Part shown: positions 55,001 through 62,690 of the stretch, one piece after another
Layout: every line of letters begins with the position of its first letter
Numbering within the stretch: the first letter of the stretch is position 1
NCBI GenBank assembly: GCA_965249595.1
Contig: OZ252242.1
Span: forward strand, 1,736,001 to 1,800,000
Direction of reading: 5' to 3'
Source of the DNA: VXNJ01 sp965249595
Lineage (GTDB): Bacteria > Chloroflexota > UBA11872 > VXNJ01
Length of the DNA stretch: 64,000 bases
Notes under the pieces: generated by a model
What the model saw: only the letters and a program-made list of their open reading frames with translations
Told to the model about the DNA's origin: nothing
The model's database searches: none
Position numbers and translations under genes: made by a program

Positions 55001-55558
55001 CAGTGGGCTGCGGCGATATCCCAGGCCCTGCAGACGATCGGCCAGTTCTCCCGGATCGATGGTCAGACCGGGCGCGAGGGCCAGCAGGTGATCGGCGAAT
55101 TCTCCGGCTTCGCAGAGCTTGGGCAGGATGGCTTGGGCCGATGCGATTACCAAGAACGGCTTGCCGCGACCGGGGTTGATGCGGGCCAGGGTCAGACGTT
55201 TGAGGACCCGGCTGCGGTCGGCCAGAATTTCGTGGTCGGTGCTCGATTGCGAATGCAGGAAATGGTCGGCGGCGGGAAACCGCAGAACCTCCAGGTCGGG
55301 CGCCCACATCTCAAATTCGCGCTGCAGCTCCTCTGACCGGTTTTCATCCGAGACCACCACCAGGATCGGCCGGCGGCTGCGGGAAACGATTTGGGAGAGC
55401 ACGATCGCGCTGGTCGGCCGCATGCAAACAATATGGGCGCGCTCGTTGCTCAGGGCGTGCTCAACGGTGGCCGCAAATTCCTCCGACCGGGCGACTAGGT
55501 CGGTTATTCGTTCGGCGCGCAATTGGTCCCTTGCCAGTTCCGGTTGTAGGTGTTGCAC
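52034..55558 (-). CDS. mfd: Transcription-repair coupling factor
   Basis: The 1174-aa protein has the UvrB-like N-terminal half. The RNA-polymerase-interacting domain is near residue 506 (LEPGDHVVHVEHGIGEYQGV). The translocase follows, with Walker A at about 651 (CGDVGFGKTEVAVRAAFKA), DEEQRFGVSQKEKLKKL, LTLTATPIPRTLHMAL and LYQLRGRVGRSATQAYAYFL. The TRCF C-domain is present. Length is typical. Its GTG start lies inside the pth gene (55-bp overlap), so the two are translationally linked. It releases stalled RNA polymerase and recruits UvrA. Confidence 0.96.
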   Translation of the reverse strand: MQHLQPELARDQLRAERITDLVARSEEFAATVEHALSNERAHIVCMRPTSAIVLSQIVSRSRRPILVVVSDENRSEELQREFEMWAPDLEVLRFPAADHFLHSQSSTDHEILADRSRVLKRLTLARINPGRGKPFLVIASAQAILPKLCEAGEFADHLLALAPGLTIDPGELADRLQGLGYRRSPLVEEPGDFVQRGGLVDFFPADAPRPVRVDFFDDEIESLRHFSVDSQRSGTWLDSWEVGAATEYAVWHGPQAARDLAELDLGELRRADQDRLSRQLALLEGSGFFDAAPFLLSATLKDPGMLTDYAEGLPIAVEEPDLVRWSLAEYAGAEERLRGQLIADRQLPPAIGSPLLPLDRVNEKLAAAELVITQSASSALAGEVSAAGLMSAPPSYAGRLLHMASELANSGLATVLASYQGDRLVELLSEHGVWARRLADASMPLRPGDVVVARASLARGWRHSGLNLQLLTDSEIFGRTHRHRTPVFQAHPDDDFLLDLEPGDHVVHVEHGIGEYQGVVRLSDSAGAREYLQIVYAKESKLYVPVDQMGRVQRYMATGEGKPKLSRLGTQDWSRAKRKAQSAARDIAGELLEIYSTREAANGHRFQPDSDWQLGMEQAFAFVETPDQVSAIEAVKADMESDRPMDRLICGDVGFGKTEVAVRAAFKAAQEGKQVAVLVPTTILAQQHFDTFTDRIADYPLRLAMLSRFQSAKEQRATLKDLIGGQVDVIIGTHRLLSKDVAFADLGLVVVDEEQRFGVSQKEKLKKLRAEVDILTLTATPIPRTLHMALTEVRDISLIETPPHNRRPILSYVTAYDDDVIREAIESELGRGGQVFFVHNRINSIHGAAARVSKLCPSARVAVAHGRMPAAALESVMVEFAAGRHDVLVCTAIIENGVDLPNVNTLVVDECWMFGLAQLYQLRGRVGRSATQAYAYFLYRRADRLTERAQQRLEAILEANDLGAGLRLAMRDLQIRGAGDMLGASQSGFANSVGLYMYLQMVADAVRESKQGAPATDAKPKVTPVDLPIDAYIPDQYAGTYAAKLREYQRLVQAFKVGEVEAVAEGLRERFGEFPEPVANLVFAARVRARASAIGIESISTAGGDLLMRIPPDFDVDRAGLRRTLGWDARVGAMGIIWPGFEGEPSWREMLLACLERLAARSGHATMAGERAQR

Positions 55559-56106
55559 AGCCGCTCGAAGCTGAGCTGTCCCTGGGCGGCGATCGCGGCG
55601 GCGGCGGCGGCGACAAGCCGCGCGATCCCGTTGGCCTGGGCCCTGCTAAATGGCGCTAAGACATAGTCGGCCGGGTCCTGCCCGCCGGGCGGTCGTCCCA
55701 GGCCCAATTTGAAGCGACGAAAGTCGGGCGATCCGATCGCCGCGATGATCGATTCAACACCGCGGTGGCCGCCGGATTTCCCGCCGCCGCGGATCCGCAG
55801 GGTGGCAAAACCCAGATCCATATCGTCATGGACCACGCAAAGCTGATCGGGCTGCAGACGCAACCCCTTTAGGGCGGAGCGCACCGAGCGGCCGGACGCG
55901 TTCATGTAGGTCTGCGGAAAGAGCAGGGCGGTTTTTTTGCCGTCAATCTCTCGCAGCGCCAGTTTGCCTGCGTAGCGCTTAACGACTGAAGGTCCGTCAT
56001 GCTGGGACAGCAACCGCTCACCCACCCGCCAGGCGATGTTGTGACGCGAGCGGGCGTGGCCGGATCCCGGGTTGCCCAAAAACACCACCAGTCGCTGCGG
56101 TGGCAT
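55504..56106 (-). CDS. pth: Peptidyl-tRNA hydrolase
   Basis: The 200-aa product from ATG 56106 begins PPQRLVVFLGNPGSGHARSR, then HNIAWRVGERLL (the catalytic His) and PQTYMNASGRSVRSALKGL. CVVHDDMDLGFATLRIRGGG has the conserved Asp, and KSGGHRGVESIIAAIGSPDF and RFKLGLGRP follow. It recycles peptidyl-tRNA dropped by ribosomes. ATG 56142 gives a 12-residue extension unlike the family. It lies between rsmA (ends 56144) and mfd (overlaps by 55 bp). Confidence 0.95.
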   Translation of the reverse strand: MPPQRLVVFLGNPGSGHARSRHNIAWRVGERLLSQHDGPSVVKRYAGKLALREIDGKKTALLFPQTYMNASGRSVRSALKGLRLQPDQLCVVHDDMDLGFATLRIRGGGKSGGHRGVESIIAAIGSPDFRRFKLGLGRPPGGQDPADYVLAPFSRAQANGIARLVAAAAAAIAAQGQLSFERLCNTYNRNWQGTNCAPNE

Positions 56107-56143
56107 CTCGCGGTCGGATCGATTGAAAAAACCCACGCCCAAA

Positions 56144-56941
56144 TTATTGTTCTGGATCTATTGCCGCGGCCAGGGCGATCCATTGCTCAATGCTTAGTTC
56201 GGCCGGGCGCTGGGCGGGATCGATCGCCGCGGCGGCGAGCAACTCGGCAGTGGCGGGCCGGTCCAGGCGCAATCCGGCCGAGAGTGAATTGATCAGCTGC
56301 TTGCGTCGTTGGGCAAATGCATGGCGAGCCACAAACACCGCCCGGGCGATCTGCGGGTCGCTGCGGTCCTCGTCGTTGGTCACGATCCGCAGCACCGCCG
56401 AAGTTACCTTGGGACGCGGCCAGAATGCCGCGGGTGGGACGGTGAACAATATCTGGGCCTGACAAAAAGGGCGGGTCATCACGGTAAGGTTCGACCATTG
56501 GCCGGGCTGGGCGCACAATCGTTTGGCGACCTCGAGCTGCAGCATGACGGTCAGCGTTCGCGGATGGTGAACCGAGCGAATCAAATCGACGACCAGCGGG
56601 GTGCCCACGCTATAGGGCAAATTGGCCACGACCTGGTACTCGGATCCGGGATAGATGCTGTCCAAATCCAGCTGCCGGGCATCGCGACGCAATATCGACA
56701 CGTTGCGGTAGCCCTTAAATTGCGAGCGCAGTTCAAGTACCAGTTCGGCATCGACCTCTACTGCCAAAATGCTCCCGGCGCGCTGGGCCAGGGCTCGCGT
56801 CAACAGACCGGTTCCGGCACCGATTTCCAATATCTGGCTGTCGCCGTCCAACGCCGCGGCCTCGGCGATCGCCTCGACCACATCGTCATCGATTAACAGG
56901 TTTTGACCACGGCCCCGGCGCGGGCGAAAGCCCCTGGGCAC
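56144..56941 (-). CDS. rsmA: 16S rRNA dimethyladenosine transferase
   Basis: The 265-aa product from GTG 56941 begins PRGFRPRRGRGQNLLIDDDV, where RGQNLLID corresponds to the LGQNFL motif. The SAM site ILEIGAGTGLLTRALAQRAG follows, then VVANLPYSVGTPLVVDLI (NLPY catalytic motif) and HAFAQRRKQLINSL (substrate loop). It dimethylates two adenosines in helix 45 of 16S rRNA. The frame is open far upstream in shadow of rdgB, so the start is uncertain: TTG 56986 is in frame and overlaps the end of rdgB. Confidence 0.94.
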   Translation of the reverse strand: MPRGFRPRRGRGQNLLIDDDVVEAIAEAAALDGDSQILEIGAGTGLLTRALAQRAGSILAVEVDAELVLELRSQFKGYRNVSILRRDARQLDLDSIYPGSEYQVVANLPYSVGTPLVVDLIRSVHHPRTLTVMLQLEVAKRLCAQPGQWSNLTVMTRPFCQAQILFTVPPAAFWPRPKVTSAVLRIVTNDEDRSDPQIARAVFVARHAFAQRRKQLINSLSAGLRLDRPATAELLAAAAIDPAQRPAELSIEQWIALAAAIDPEQ

Positions 56942-56969
56942 ACCGGCGCGGCGGCGTGGCGTGGCCCGC

Positions 56970-57572
56970 CTAGAGGATCGCGGCAAGGTTGGCCAGCAAA
57001 TCAGTAACGGCACGGGCGCGGTGCGAAATCTGATTTTTGGTTTGGGTGCCCAGTTGGGCCAGGGCGCGATCGAATCCGTCGGGAACAAAAATCGGGTCGT
57101 AGCCGAATCCATCATCGCCGGCCGGGCGTCGGGCAATTCGTCCGTGCAATGTCCCGCTGGCGGATCGGATGACGCGACCTTCTCTGGCGATGGTGGCCAC
57201 ACATTTAAAATGGGCGCCGCGGTCGCCATCGGCAACGCCGGCCAGCCGCTCAAGCAGTGACCGCCAGCGATCCTGATCGGTGTTCCCACCACAGCGCGCC
57301 GAATGCACTCCGGGCGCGCCGCCCAAGGCGTCGACCATCAGGCCCGAATCGTCAGCTAGCACCGGCAGTTTGGTATGAGCGGAATAGGCCAGTGCTTTAA
57401 GGGATGAGTTTTCGGCAAAAGTGGTGCCCGTTTCCTTCACCTCCAGCGCCAGTCCCAGGCTCTCTGGCAGGATCGCCTGCCAATCGGCCCGGGCCAGCAG
57501 ATCGCCAAGTTCGCGGCCCTTGCCGGCATTGCCGGTGGCCAGCAGAATTTTTCGGTTCCCGGGCCCGTTCAT
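56970..57572 (-). CDS. rdgB: RdgB/HAM1-family non-canonical purine NTP pyrophosphatase
   Basis: The 200-aa protein starts KILLATGNAGKGRELGDLLA, then VKETGTTFAENSSLKALAYS (ligand-binding region), PVLADDSGLMVDALGGAPGV and HSARCGG. GDDGFGYDPIFVPDGFD is the nucleotide-binding loop and ISHRARAV its tail. It hydrolyses ITP, XTP and dITP to monophosphates, keeping damaged purines out of DNA. It starts 6 bp after the amidohydrolase and overlaps or adjoins rsmA. Confidence 0.94.
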   Translation of the reverse strand: MNGPGNRKILLATGNAGKGRELGDLLARADWQAILPESLGLALEVKETGTTFAENSSLKALAYSAHTKLPVLADDSGLMVDALGGAPGVHSARCGGNTDQDRWRSLLERLAGVADGDRGAHFKCVATIAREGRVIRSASGTLHGRIARRPAGDDGFGYDPIFVPDGFDRALAQLGTQTKNQISHRARAVTDLLANLAAIL

Positions 57573-57578
57573 ATGACC

Positions 57579-58409
57579 CTAGATTCCCCAGGCCGCGGCA
57601 TTGCCGCCGAGCAGGGCGTCGAGTTGATCGGGCGCCAGTCCGGCGCCCCGGACGCGCCTTAGCATCCGCAGCTGGGTGGTGAGCGGAAAGTCGGATCCGA
57701 ACATGATCCGCGCCGGAGCGATGCGGGCCATCAACGGATAGATGGAGCGGTCGTAGAGCAGGTGCGAGGCGGCGCAGTCGTAGCGCACCGCGCCGCTGCG
57801 GGCCGCAATCTCGGGCATCGCCTCGTAGATGCCAAACCCGGCCCCCCAGTGCGGCAATTGCAGTCTGAGGTTCTCGGGCATGGCGGCTAAGAATTGACCG
57901 ATCTGGCGGGGACCGCTGCCGTCTTTTCCGCGGTAGGTGTGACCAACCGGTTCGGAGACATGGACACAGAGAATCCAGCCGCGCTCGGCGCAAAGGTCGG
58001 GCAGCGGAGAGGCCTGGGTCAGACGGCCGAGGTCGAATCCCTGGCTGGCGTACAGCTCGCCGATCCCGGCAATTTCGGCGCCGTCCCAGCACTCGATCTC
58101 TTTGAGCGTGGCATCGTTATCGCCGGCCGGCACGCTGATCGCCGCGCGCAGCCGTCCCTGCGAGGAAGCCGCCTGCTCGAGAACATATTCATTGCAGCGA
58201 CGGTGCAGGGCGTCGCTCGCCCAGCCGAATCCGAATAGCAGCGAGCGTTCAACCCCGGCCCGATCCATCTCGGTGAGAAGATCCTGGGCGTTGGCCATGC
58301 GGGCGCCGCCGCCGTAAAAGGCGTCAAACCATCGATCGCTGGCCGCTATCGCGCCGCGATCGGCAATTAGCGCCGGCGGGAATATGTGGGTGTGGGCGTC
58401 GATGATCAA
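57579..58409 (-). CDS. Amidohydrolase-2 (TIM-barrel) family metal-dependent hydrolase
   Basis: The 276-aa protein has the HxH of the barrel's first strand (IIDAHTHIFPP), EIAGIGELYASQGFDLG, ILCVHVSEPVGHTY with the later His, LQLPHWGAG with another His, and RIMFGSDFPL with the metal-binding Asp. This arrangement fits the amidohydrolase-2 (ACMSD-like) group, which includes decarboxylases and hydrolases. The substrate is unknown. It heads the minus-strand series that continues 6 bp later into rdgB. Divergent hemW starts 50 bp away. Confidence 0.85.
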   Translation of the reverse strand: MIIDAHTHIFPPALIADRGAIAASDRWFDAFYGGGARMANAQDLLTEMDRAGVERSLLFGFGWASDALHRRCNEYVLEQAASSQGRLRAAISVPAGDNDATLKEIECWDGAEIAGIGELYASQGFDLGRLTQASPLPDLCAERGWILCVHVSEPVGHTYRGKDGSGPRQIGQFLAAMPENLRLQLPHWGAGFGIYEAMPEIAARSGAVRYDCAASHLLYDRSIYPLMARIAPARIMFGSDFPLTTQLRMLRRVRGAGLAPDQLDALLGGNAAAWGI

Positions 58410-58459
58410 ATGAGGGTGCCGACTAAATTGGCCATTGCCAAAAAATTACAAACACGATT

Positions 58460-59689
58460 GTGGATTATCAAAGCCCGACTCTAGATTTGCACCGGCTCGC
58501 TGACCGGGCAGCCCTGGCCGCGGCGGGGCCGATTGGCGTTTACGTCCACTTCCCGTTCTGTCGCCACCACTGCTGGTATTGCGACTTTAATGTCCATATC
58601 TCCGGCCCGGAAGGCATCGCCCGCTACCTGGCGGCCTTAGATAGCGAGATTGCCTGGGCCGGTGGCTATGGCGATCCTGAGCCGGCAGTTGAAACCATCT
58701 ACGTCGGCGGTGGAACCCCCACCCATGCCGACCCCGAGCAGTTGGCCGGTTTCGCCGCGAGCCTGCGCTCGGCCTTCGTTGCAAATCCGGCGGCGCGCGA
58801 GCTGGAATTTACGGTCGAGGCCAATCCGCAGGACGCCGACGAGGAGAAGTTGGCCGCACTGGCCGGCGGCGGGGTTAACCGCATCAGCTTCGGAGTCCAA
58901 TCTTTTAACGACCAGCGGCTTGAAAAACTCGACCGCGCCCACAGCGGCGAGGAAGCGCGGGTGTCGGTCGAGCGGGCCGTTAGGGCCGGCATCGGTTCGA
59001 TATCCGTTGACCTGATCTACGCCTCGCCCGGTCAGAGCCTTGGGCAATGGCGCTGCGACCTACGCGATGCCGCCAGCCTGCCGGTGTCGCACATCTCCTG
59101 TTACGCCCTGACCCTCGATTCACAACGCTCGCAGCGGAAAGCCGCCGCATTGGGACAAATAATCGACGGCGATCGGCAATTTGACTATTACTGCGCTGCG
59201 GTGGAGATATTGCAGGAGGTCGGTTTTTGCCACTACGAAACTTCCAACTGGGCGCGGCCCGGTCATGAGAGCCGTCACAACAGCGCGGTTTGGGCCGGGC
59301 AACGCTACCTGCCGCTGGGATGTGGCGCCCACGGTTACATCGCCGACCGCCGCTACCACCTGGTCCGTGACCCGATCCGCTACCAGGCCCTGCTGGAATC
59401 ATTTGAACCGCCGGTGGCCGGTTCTGAGGATATTTCCGCACACGACCGCCTGCTCGAAGCGGTAACCCTCCCGCTGCGAACGCGCTCGGGCATCGATCTG
59501 GACTTCCTGCAGGAAAACTTCGGGTTCGATTTGCTGGCGCGGCGCGCGGCCCTAATCGATGATCTTTGCGCGGGCGGATTAGTGGAGATCGGCGGCCAGC
59601 GGCTCCGACCCACCGACCGGGGCATGTTTTTAGCCGACGGACTGGGAGCGGCCCTGCAACCCTCCCCTGGCGAGATGACCGCCGATTGA
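58460..59689 (+). CDS. hemW: HemW-like radical SAM protein
   Basis: The 409-aa product (GTG start) has IGVYVHFPFCRHHCWYCDFN with the CxxxCxxC 4Fe-4S motif, then VETIYVGGGTPTHADPEQLA and EFTVEANPQDADEEKLAALA. VNRISFGVQSFNDQRLEKLD and the C-terminal wing domain (about 320-409) also match. It belongs to the HemN/HemW group; the lack of the extra HemN N-terminal motif favours HemW, a heme chaperone. The thpR-like gene follows 14 bp later. Confidence 0.92.
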   Translation: MDYQSPTLDLHRLADRAALAAAGPIGVYVHFPFCRHHCWYCDFNVHISGPEGIARYLAALDSEIAWAGGYGDPEPAVETIYVGGGTPTHADPEQLAGFAASLRSAFVANPAARELEFTVEANPQDADEEKLAALAGGGVNRISFGVQSFNDQRLEKLDRAHSGEEARVSVERAVRAGIGSISVDLIYASPGQSLGQWRCDLRDAASLPVSHISCYALTLDSQRSQRKAAALGQIIDGDRQFDYYCAAVEILQEVGFCHYETSNWARPGHESRHNSAVWAGQRYLPLGCGAHGYIADRRYHLVRDPIRYQALLESFEPPVAGSEDISAHDRLLEAVTLPLRTRSGIDLDFLQENFGFDLLARRAALIDDLCAGGLVEIGGQRLRPTDRGMFLADGLGAALQPSPGEMTAD

Positions 59690-59703
59690 AAGCGGAGTCG
59701 CCG

Positions 59704-60285
59704 GTGCGCTCTTTCTTGGGGCTGATGATGCCGGCCCACGCTGGCCGCGAGTTGTCGGCACTCTTAGCCCCGCTTTCCCGTTTCAGCGACGTGCTCCGAC
59801 TTGGCGACCCCGCCAACTTCCATATCACGCTCGCCTTCCTCGGTGATCTTGATCGTCGCCAGGTCGCCGCCGCAGCGGATCTGCCGGCTCGCCTGGAGGG
59901 TGTCAAATGGCCGCTTGAAATTTCCACCGGCGCCCCGGCCGGGCATCCCGCCCGGCGCCCGCGTGTTCTTCTCGCCGGGATCTCGCAGGGGTCCGATCAA
60001 CTGGTCGACCTGCATGCCAGGACCGCCACCGCGTTGGCGGCCGCCGACCTGCCGCTGCCGACCGGGACCTATCGCCCGCACATCACCCTGGCTCGCCTGC
60101 GGCCGCGGGCCAACCGGTCGCAGCGGTCAAATATCAGCGCGGCGTTCGCCGAGTCGCTGGCCGGCGAGAGCATCAGCTTCCAGGTTCAACGGCTCGAATT
60201 GGTTGCCAGTCGGCTTACGTCGCGCGGGCCGATCTATCAAATAGTTCGCCCGCCCGGCGCCGTGCGCCCCGGCTGCGGGCCCTAA
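59704..60285 (+). CDS. thpR: RNA 2',3'-cyclic phosphodiesterase (ThpR/LigT family)
   Basis: The 193-aa product from GTG 59704 begins RSFLGLMMPAHAGRELSALL. It has two catalytic HxTx motifs, FHITLAFLGDL near residue 38 and YRPHITLARLRPR near residue 120, as in the 2H phosphoesterase superfamily. These open 2',3'-cyclic phosphates on RNA ends; some also ligate. Start choice: the frame is open upstream through hemW, but GTG 59704, 14 bp after hemW's stop, follows AAGCGGAG and gives the family length. Confidence 0.9.
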   Translation: MRSFLGLMMPAHAGRELSALLAPLSRFSDVLRLGDPANFHITLAFLGDLDRRQVAAAADLPARLEGVKWPLEISTGAPAGHPARRPRVLLAGISQGSDQLVDLHARTATALAAADLPLPTGTYRPHITLARLRPRANRSQRSNISAAFAESLAGESISFQVQRLELVASRLTSRGPIYQIVRPPGAVRPGCGP

Positions 60286-60291
60286 CCGACC

Positions 60292-61068
60292 TCACTCCCG
60301 GGCCGGGGCTTGACCAAATCGGTACATCGCGCGCCACCCGCCGGTCCTAGCCCCCAGCTTGCGGGCAAACGATGCCGAGGCCCGGTTTTCAAAATCGATT
60401 TCGGCGCTTATCGACTCGATCCCCATCGCCCGCAGCTCGGCGATTCCACTGGCCAGCAACGCCGCCACGGCCTTGGTGCGGCGAATCGACGGTGCCGCGC
60501 CGACAAATCCGATTTCTCTTATCGGACCTTTTCCGGCCACGAACATTAGCCCCAGCGGGCGGGCATCGATTCTTCCCACCAGGCCCAGGTAATCGGTCCG
60601 CCCCTCAACCGGATCGCCGCTACGCAGCTGGCGGGCCAGGGAAACGATCGCCGCAGTCCCGCTTAGCCCCAGATCATCGGCGGCAAAGATCTGCGCGAAC
60701 AGACTTTCAAAATCTGGTTCGTCCAGCGTGGATATTTGATCCCATATAACGGCCCTGGCCGGAGCTGGTAACACCGGCAGCTGCGGGCAAAAAACCCGGC
60801 GCCGCCAATCGGTGGCTCGGCTCCAGCGGCGTCGGTCGGCATCGTCGGTTCCGCTGATAGCCACCGCCACGGAGTCGACTCCGAGGGCTTCGGCCAGGGC
60901 GGCCAGGGCGGCGCGCGCGCGGTCCGGCGAGACGATCGCGTTCGGGAGATCCTCGCCTTTGATATGGGCAATTTGCCAGCCGATTTCAGCCCGGCCGGCC
61001 AGATCGGCCAGTTGCTTATCGCTGATCGCCCGGCCGTGCGGACCGGCGCCCGATTCGCGATTAGTCAT
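60292..61068 (-). CDS. GNAT-family N-acetyltransferase
   Basis: The 258-aa product from ATG 61068 has a C-terminal GNAT domain (about 120-258) with YLGLVGRIDARPLGLMFVAG, then REIGFVGAAPSIRRTKAVAA (acetyl-CoA binding region) and IESISAEIDFENRASASFAR, KLGARTGGWRAMYRF. The N-terminal part (about 10-115) contains ALAALAEALGVDSVAVAISG and may be a second, degenerate GNAT unit. The substrate is unknown. The frame extends upstream into the hyuB gene, but ATG 61068, 29 bp after the hyuB stop, is preferred. Confidence 0.78.
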   Translation of the reverse strand: MTNRESGAGPHGRAISDKQLADLAGRAEIGWQIAHIKGEDLPNAIVSPDRARAALAALAEALGVDSVAVAISGTDDADRRRWSRATDWRRRVFCPQLPVLPAPARAVIWDQISTLDEPDFESLFAQIFAADDLGLSGTAAIVSLARQLRSGDPVEGRTDYLGLVGRIDARPLGLMFVAGKGPIREIGFVGAAPSIRRTKAVAALLASGIAELRAMGIESISAEIDFENRASASFARKLGARTGGWRAMYRFGQAPARE

Positions 61069-61097
61069 CGGCCTCCCAGAGCAATTGGCAATAAGGG

Positions 61098-62690
61098 TTA
61101 GGGCGGGGATTCTCCCCAGCCGCCGCCGCCCGGTGAGCGCAGGGAGACCACATCGCCGGCCCGCAGGCGTATCGTGGCCTTCGATTTGACCGGGGTCCAT
61201 TGGCCGTTGCGGAAAAGGAAATCGGCACCGGCGGCGCCGCTCCGGCCCCCGTTTAGGCCCCATGGTTGATGGGCCCGGCGCTCGCCCAACAGGGTGACCT
61301 CGGTTTCGGTCAGCACCTTGATGTCGCGTCGCAGCCCCATCCCGCCGCCATTTAGGCCGGCTCCTTCGGATCCCTTGCGCAGTTCATAGCGCTCCACCTG
61401 TACGGGCAGTGCATGTTCGAGCGCCTCGATCGGGGTGTTCCAGGTATTGCTCATCGCCACGTGAATACCGTGGGCGCCCGCTCGCGTCGGCCCGCCGCCG
61501 CTGCCGCCGCCCATCGTTTCGTAGTAGGCGAACGGCCCACCGCTGCGCGGGTCAACCCCGCCCAAGGTCACGTTGTTCATCGTGCCCTGGCCGGCCGCCG
61601 GAACCAGCTCCGGCAGGGCCTGCGCCATCGCTCCCCAGACGGCATCGACGGTGCGCTGCGAGGTCTCCACGTTGCCGCCGGCCACCGGCCTCGGAATGGC
61701 CGGATCGAGCAGGCTTTTTTCGGGGACCGATATCCGCACCGATCCGTAGAGCCCGTCGTTGGCGGGTACGTCCTGGCCGACGATGCAGCGGAGCACGTAG
61801 TAGACTGCCGAACGGGCCACCGAGGCGGGGGCGTTGAGCGATCCGGTGACCTGCTCGCTGGTGCCGGAAAAGTCGAAATGCAATCCGTCGTCATCGATCG
61901 TCACCGTCGCCTTGATCGGCAAATCAGACGACTCGATACCATCGTCGTCTAGGTAGTCGGTGAAGCTGAATATTCCGTGCGGGAGGCGGGCCAGGCGGGC
62001 CTTGGCCAGGCGGGCCGAGTACTCGATGAGGTCTTGCGATATCACCTGCAGCCGCTCTAGCGAATAGCGCTCGACTAAGTCCGCGGTGCGTCGGTCGGCC
62101 ACCCGATGGGCGGCCAGCTGGGCGGTCAGATCGCCACGCCGCTCATCCGGAGTACGTACATTGCGGACTATCAAATCCATGATTCCGCTGTCGATTGACC
62201 CACCGCGAACCAGCTTGACCGGCGGAATGATTAAGCCCTCTTGGAAAATCTCGCGAGCTATTGCCATCGAGCCCGGACTCATGCCCCCGACATCGGCGTG
62301 GTGGGCCCGGGTGGCGGCGTAGCCAAACAGCGCCGGCCCATCGGCTTCGGGCACGTATATTGGCGATACGGTGGTGATATCGGGCAGGTGGGTACCGCCA
62401 CGGTAGGGGTCATTGAGGATCACCAGGTCACCGGGCAAGGCCGGATCGCGGGCGAACAGTTCAATCGCCGCCGCCACCGACATCGGCATCGCCCCCAGGT
62501 GCACCGGGATGTGCTCGGCCTGCGAGATTATTCGCCCGTGCTGGTCGAAAACGGCGCAGGAAAAGTCGCGCCGTTCCTTGATGTTGGGGGAGAACGAAGA
62601 CCGTTGCAGGGTCACTCCCATCTCCTGCGCAATCGAGGCGAAAAGGCGCTCGAAGAGGGATATCTGGAAGGCCTGCGCGGTGGGGATCAT
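61098..62690 (-). CDS. Hydantoinase B/oxoprolinase family protein
   Basis: The 530-aa protein has the HyuB order: FASIAQEMGVTLQRSSFSPN, IKERRDFSCAVFDQHGRIIS, QAEHIPVHLGAMPMSV, then GDLVILNDPYRGGTHLPDIT. The C-terminal AGAHGIHVAMSNTWNTPIEA and GLNGGGMGLRRDIKV fit. This subunit normally pairs with HyuA to hydrolyse N-carbamoyl amides or 5-oxoproline-like rings with ATP. No hyuA is present here. Its ATG overlaps the valS stop by ATGA, so it is translationally coupled to valS. Confidence 0.9.
   Translation of the reverse strand: MIPTAQAFQISLFERLFASIAQEMGVTLQRSSFSPNIKERRDFSCAVFDQHGRIISQAEHIPVHLGAMPMSVAAAIELFARDPALPGDLVILNDPYRGGTHLPDITTVSPIYVPEADGPALFGYAATRAHHADVGGMSPGSMAIAREIFQEGLIIPPVKLVRGGSIDSGIMDLIVRNVRTPDERRGDLTAQLAAHRVADRRTADLVERYSLERLQVISQDLIEYSARLAKARLARLPHGIFSFTDYLDDDGIESSDLPIKATVTIDDDGLHFDFSGTSEQVTGSLNAPASVARSAVYYVLRCIVGQDVPANDGLYGSVRISVPEKSLLDPAIPRPVAGGNVETSQRTVDAVWGAMAQALPELVPAAGQGTMNNVTLGGVDPRSGGPFAYYETMGGGSGGGPTRAGAHGIHVAMSNTWNTPIEALEHALPVQVERYELRKGSEGAGLNGGGMGLRRDIKVLTETEVTLLGERRAHQPWGLNGGRSGAAGADFLFRNGQWTPVKSKATIRLRAGDVVSLRSPGGGGWGESPP

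Noticed and set aside
58980..59927. Minus-strand open frame of 315 codons
   Set aside because: It is antisense to hemW and thpR; the composition is Arg/Ser/Pro-rich shadow coding.
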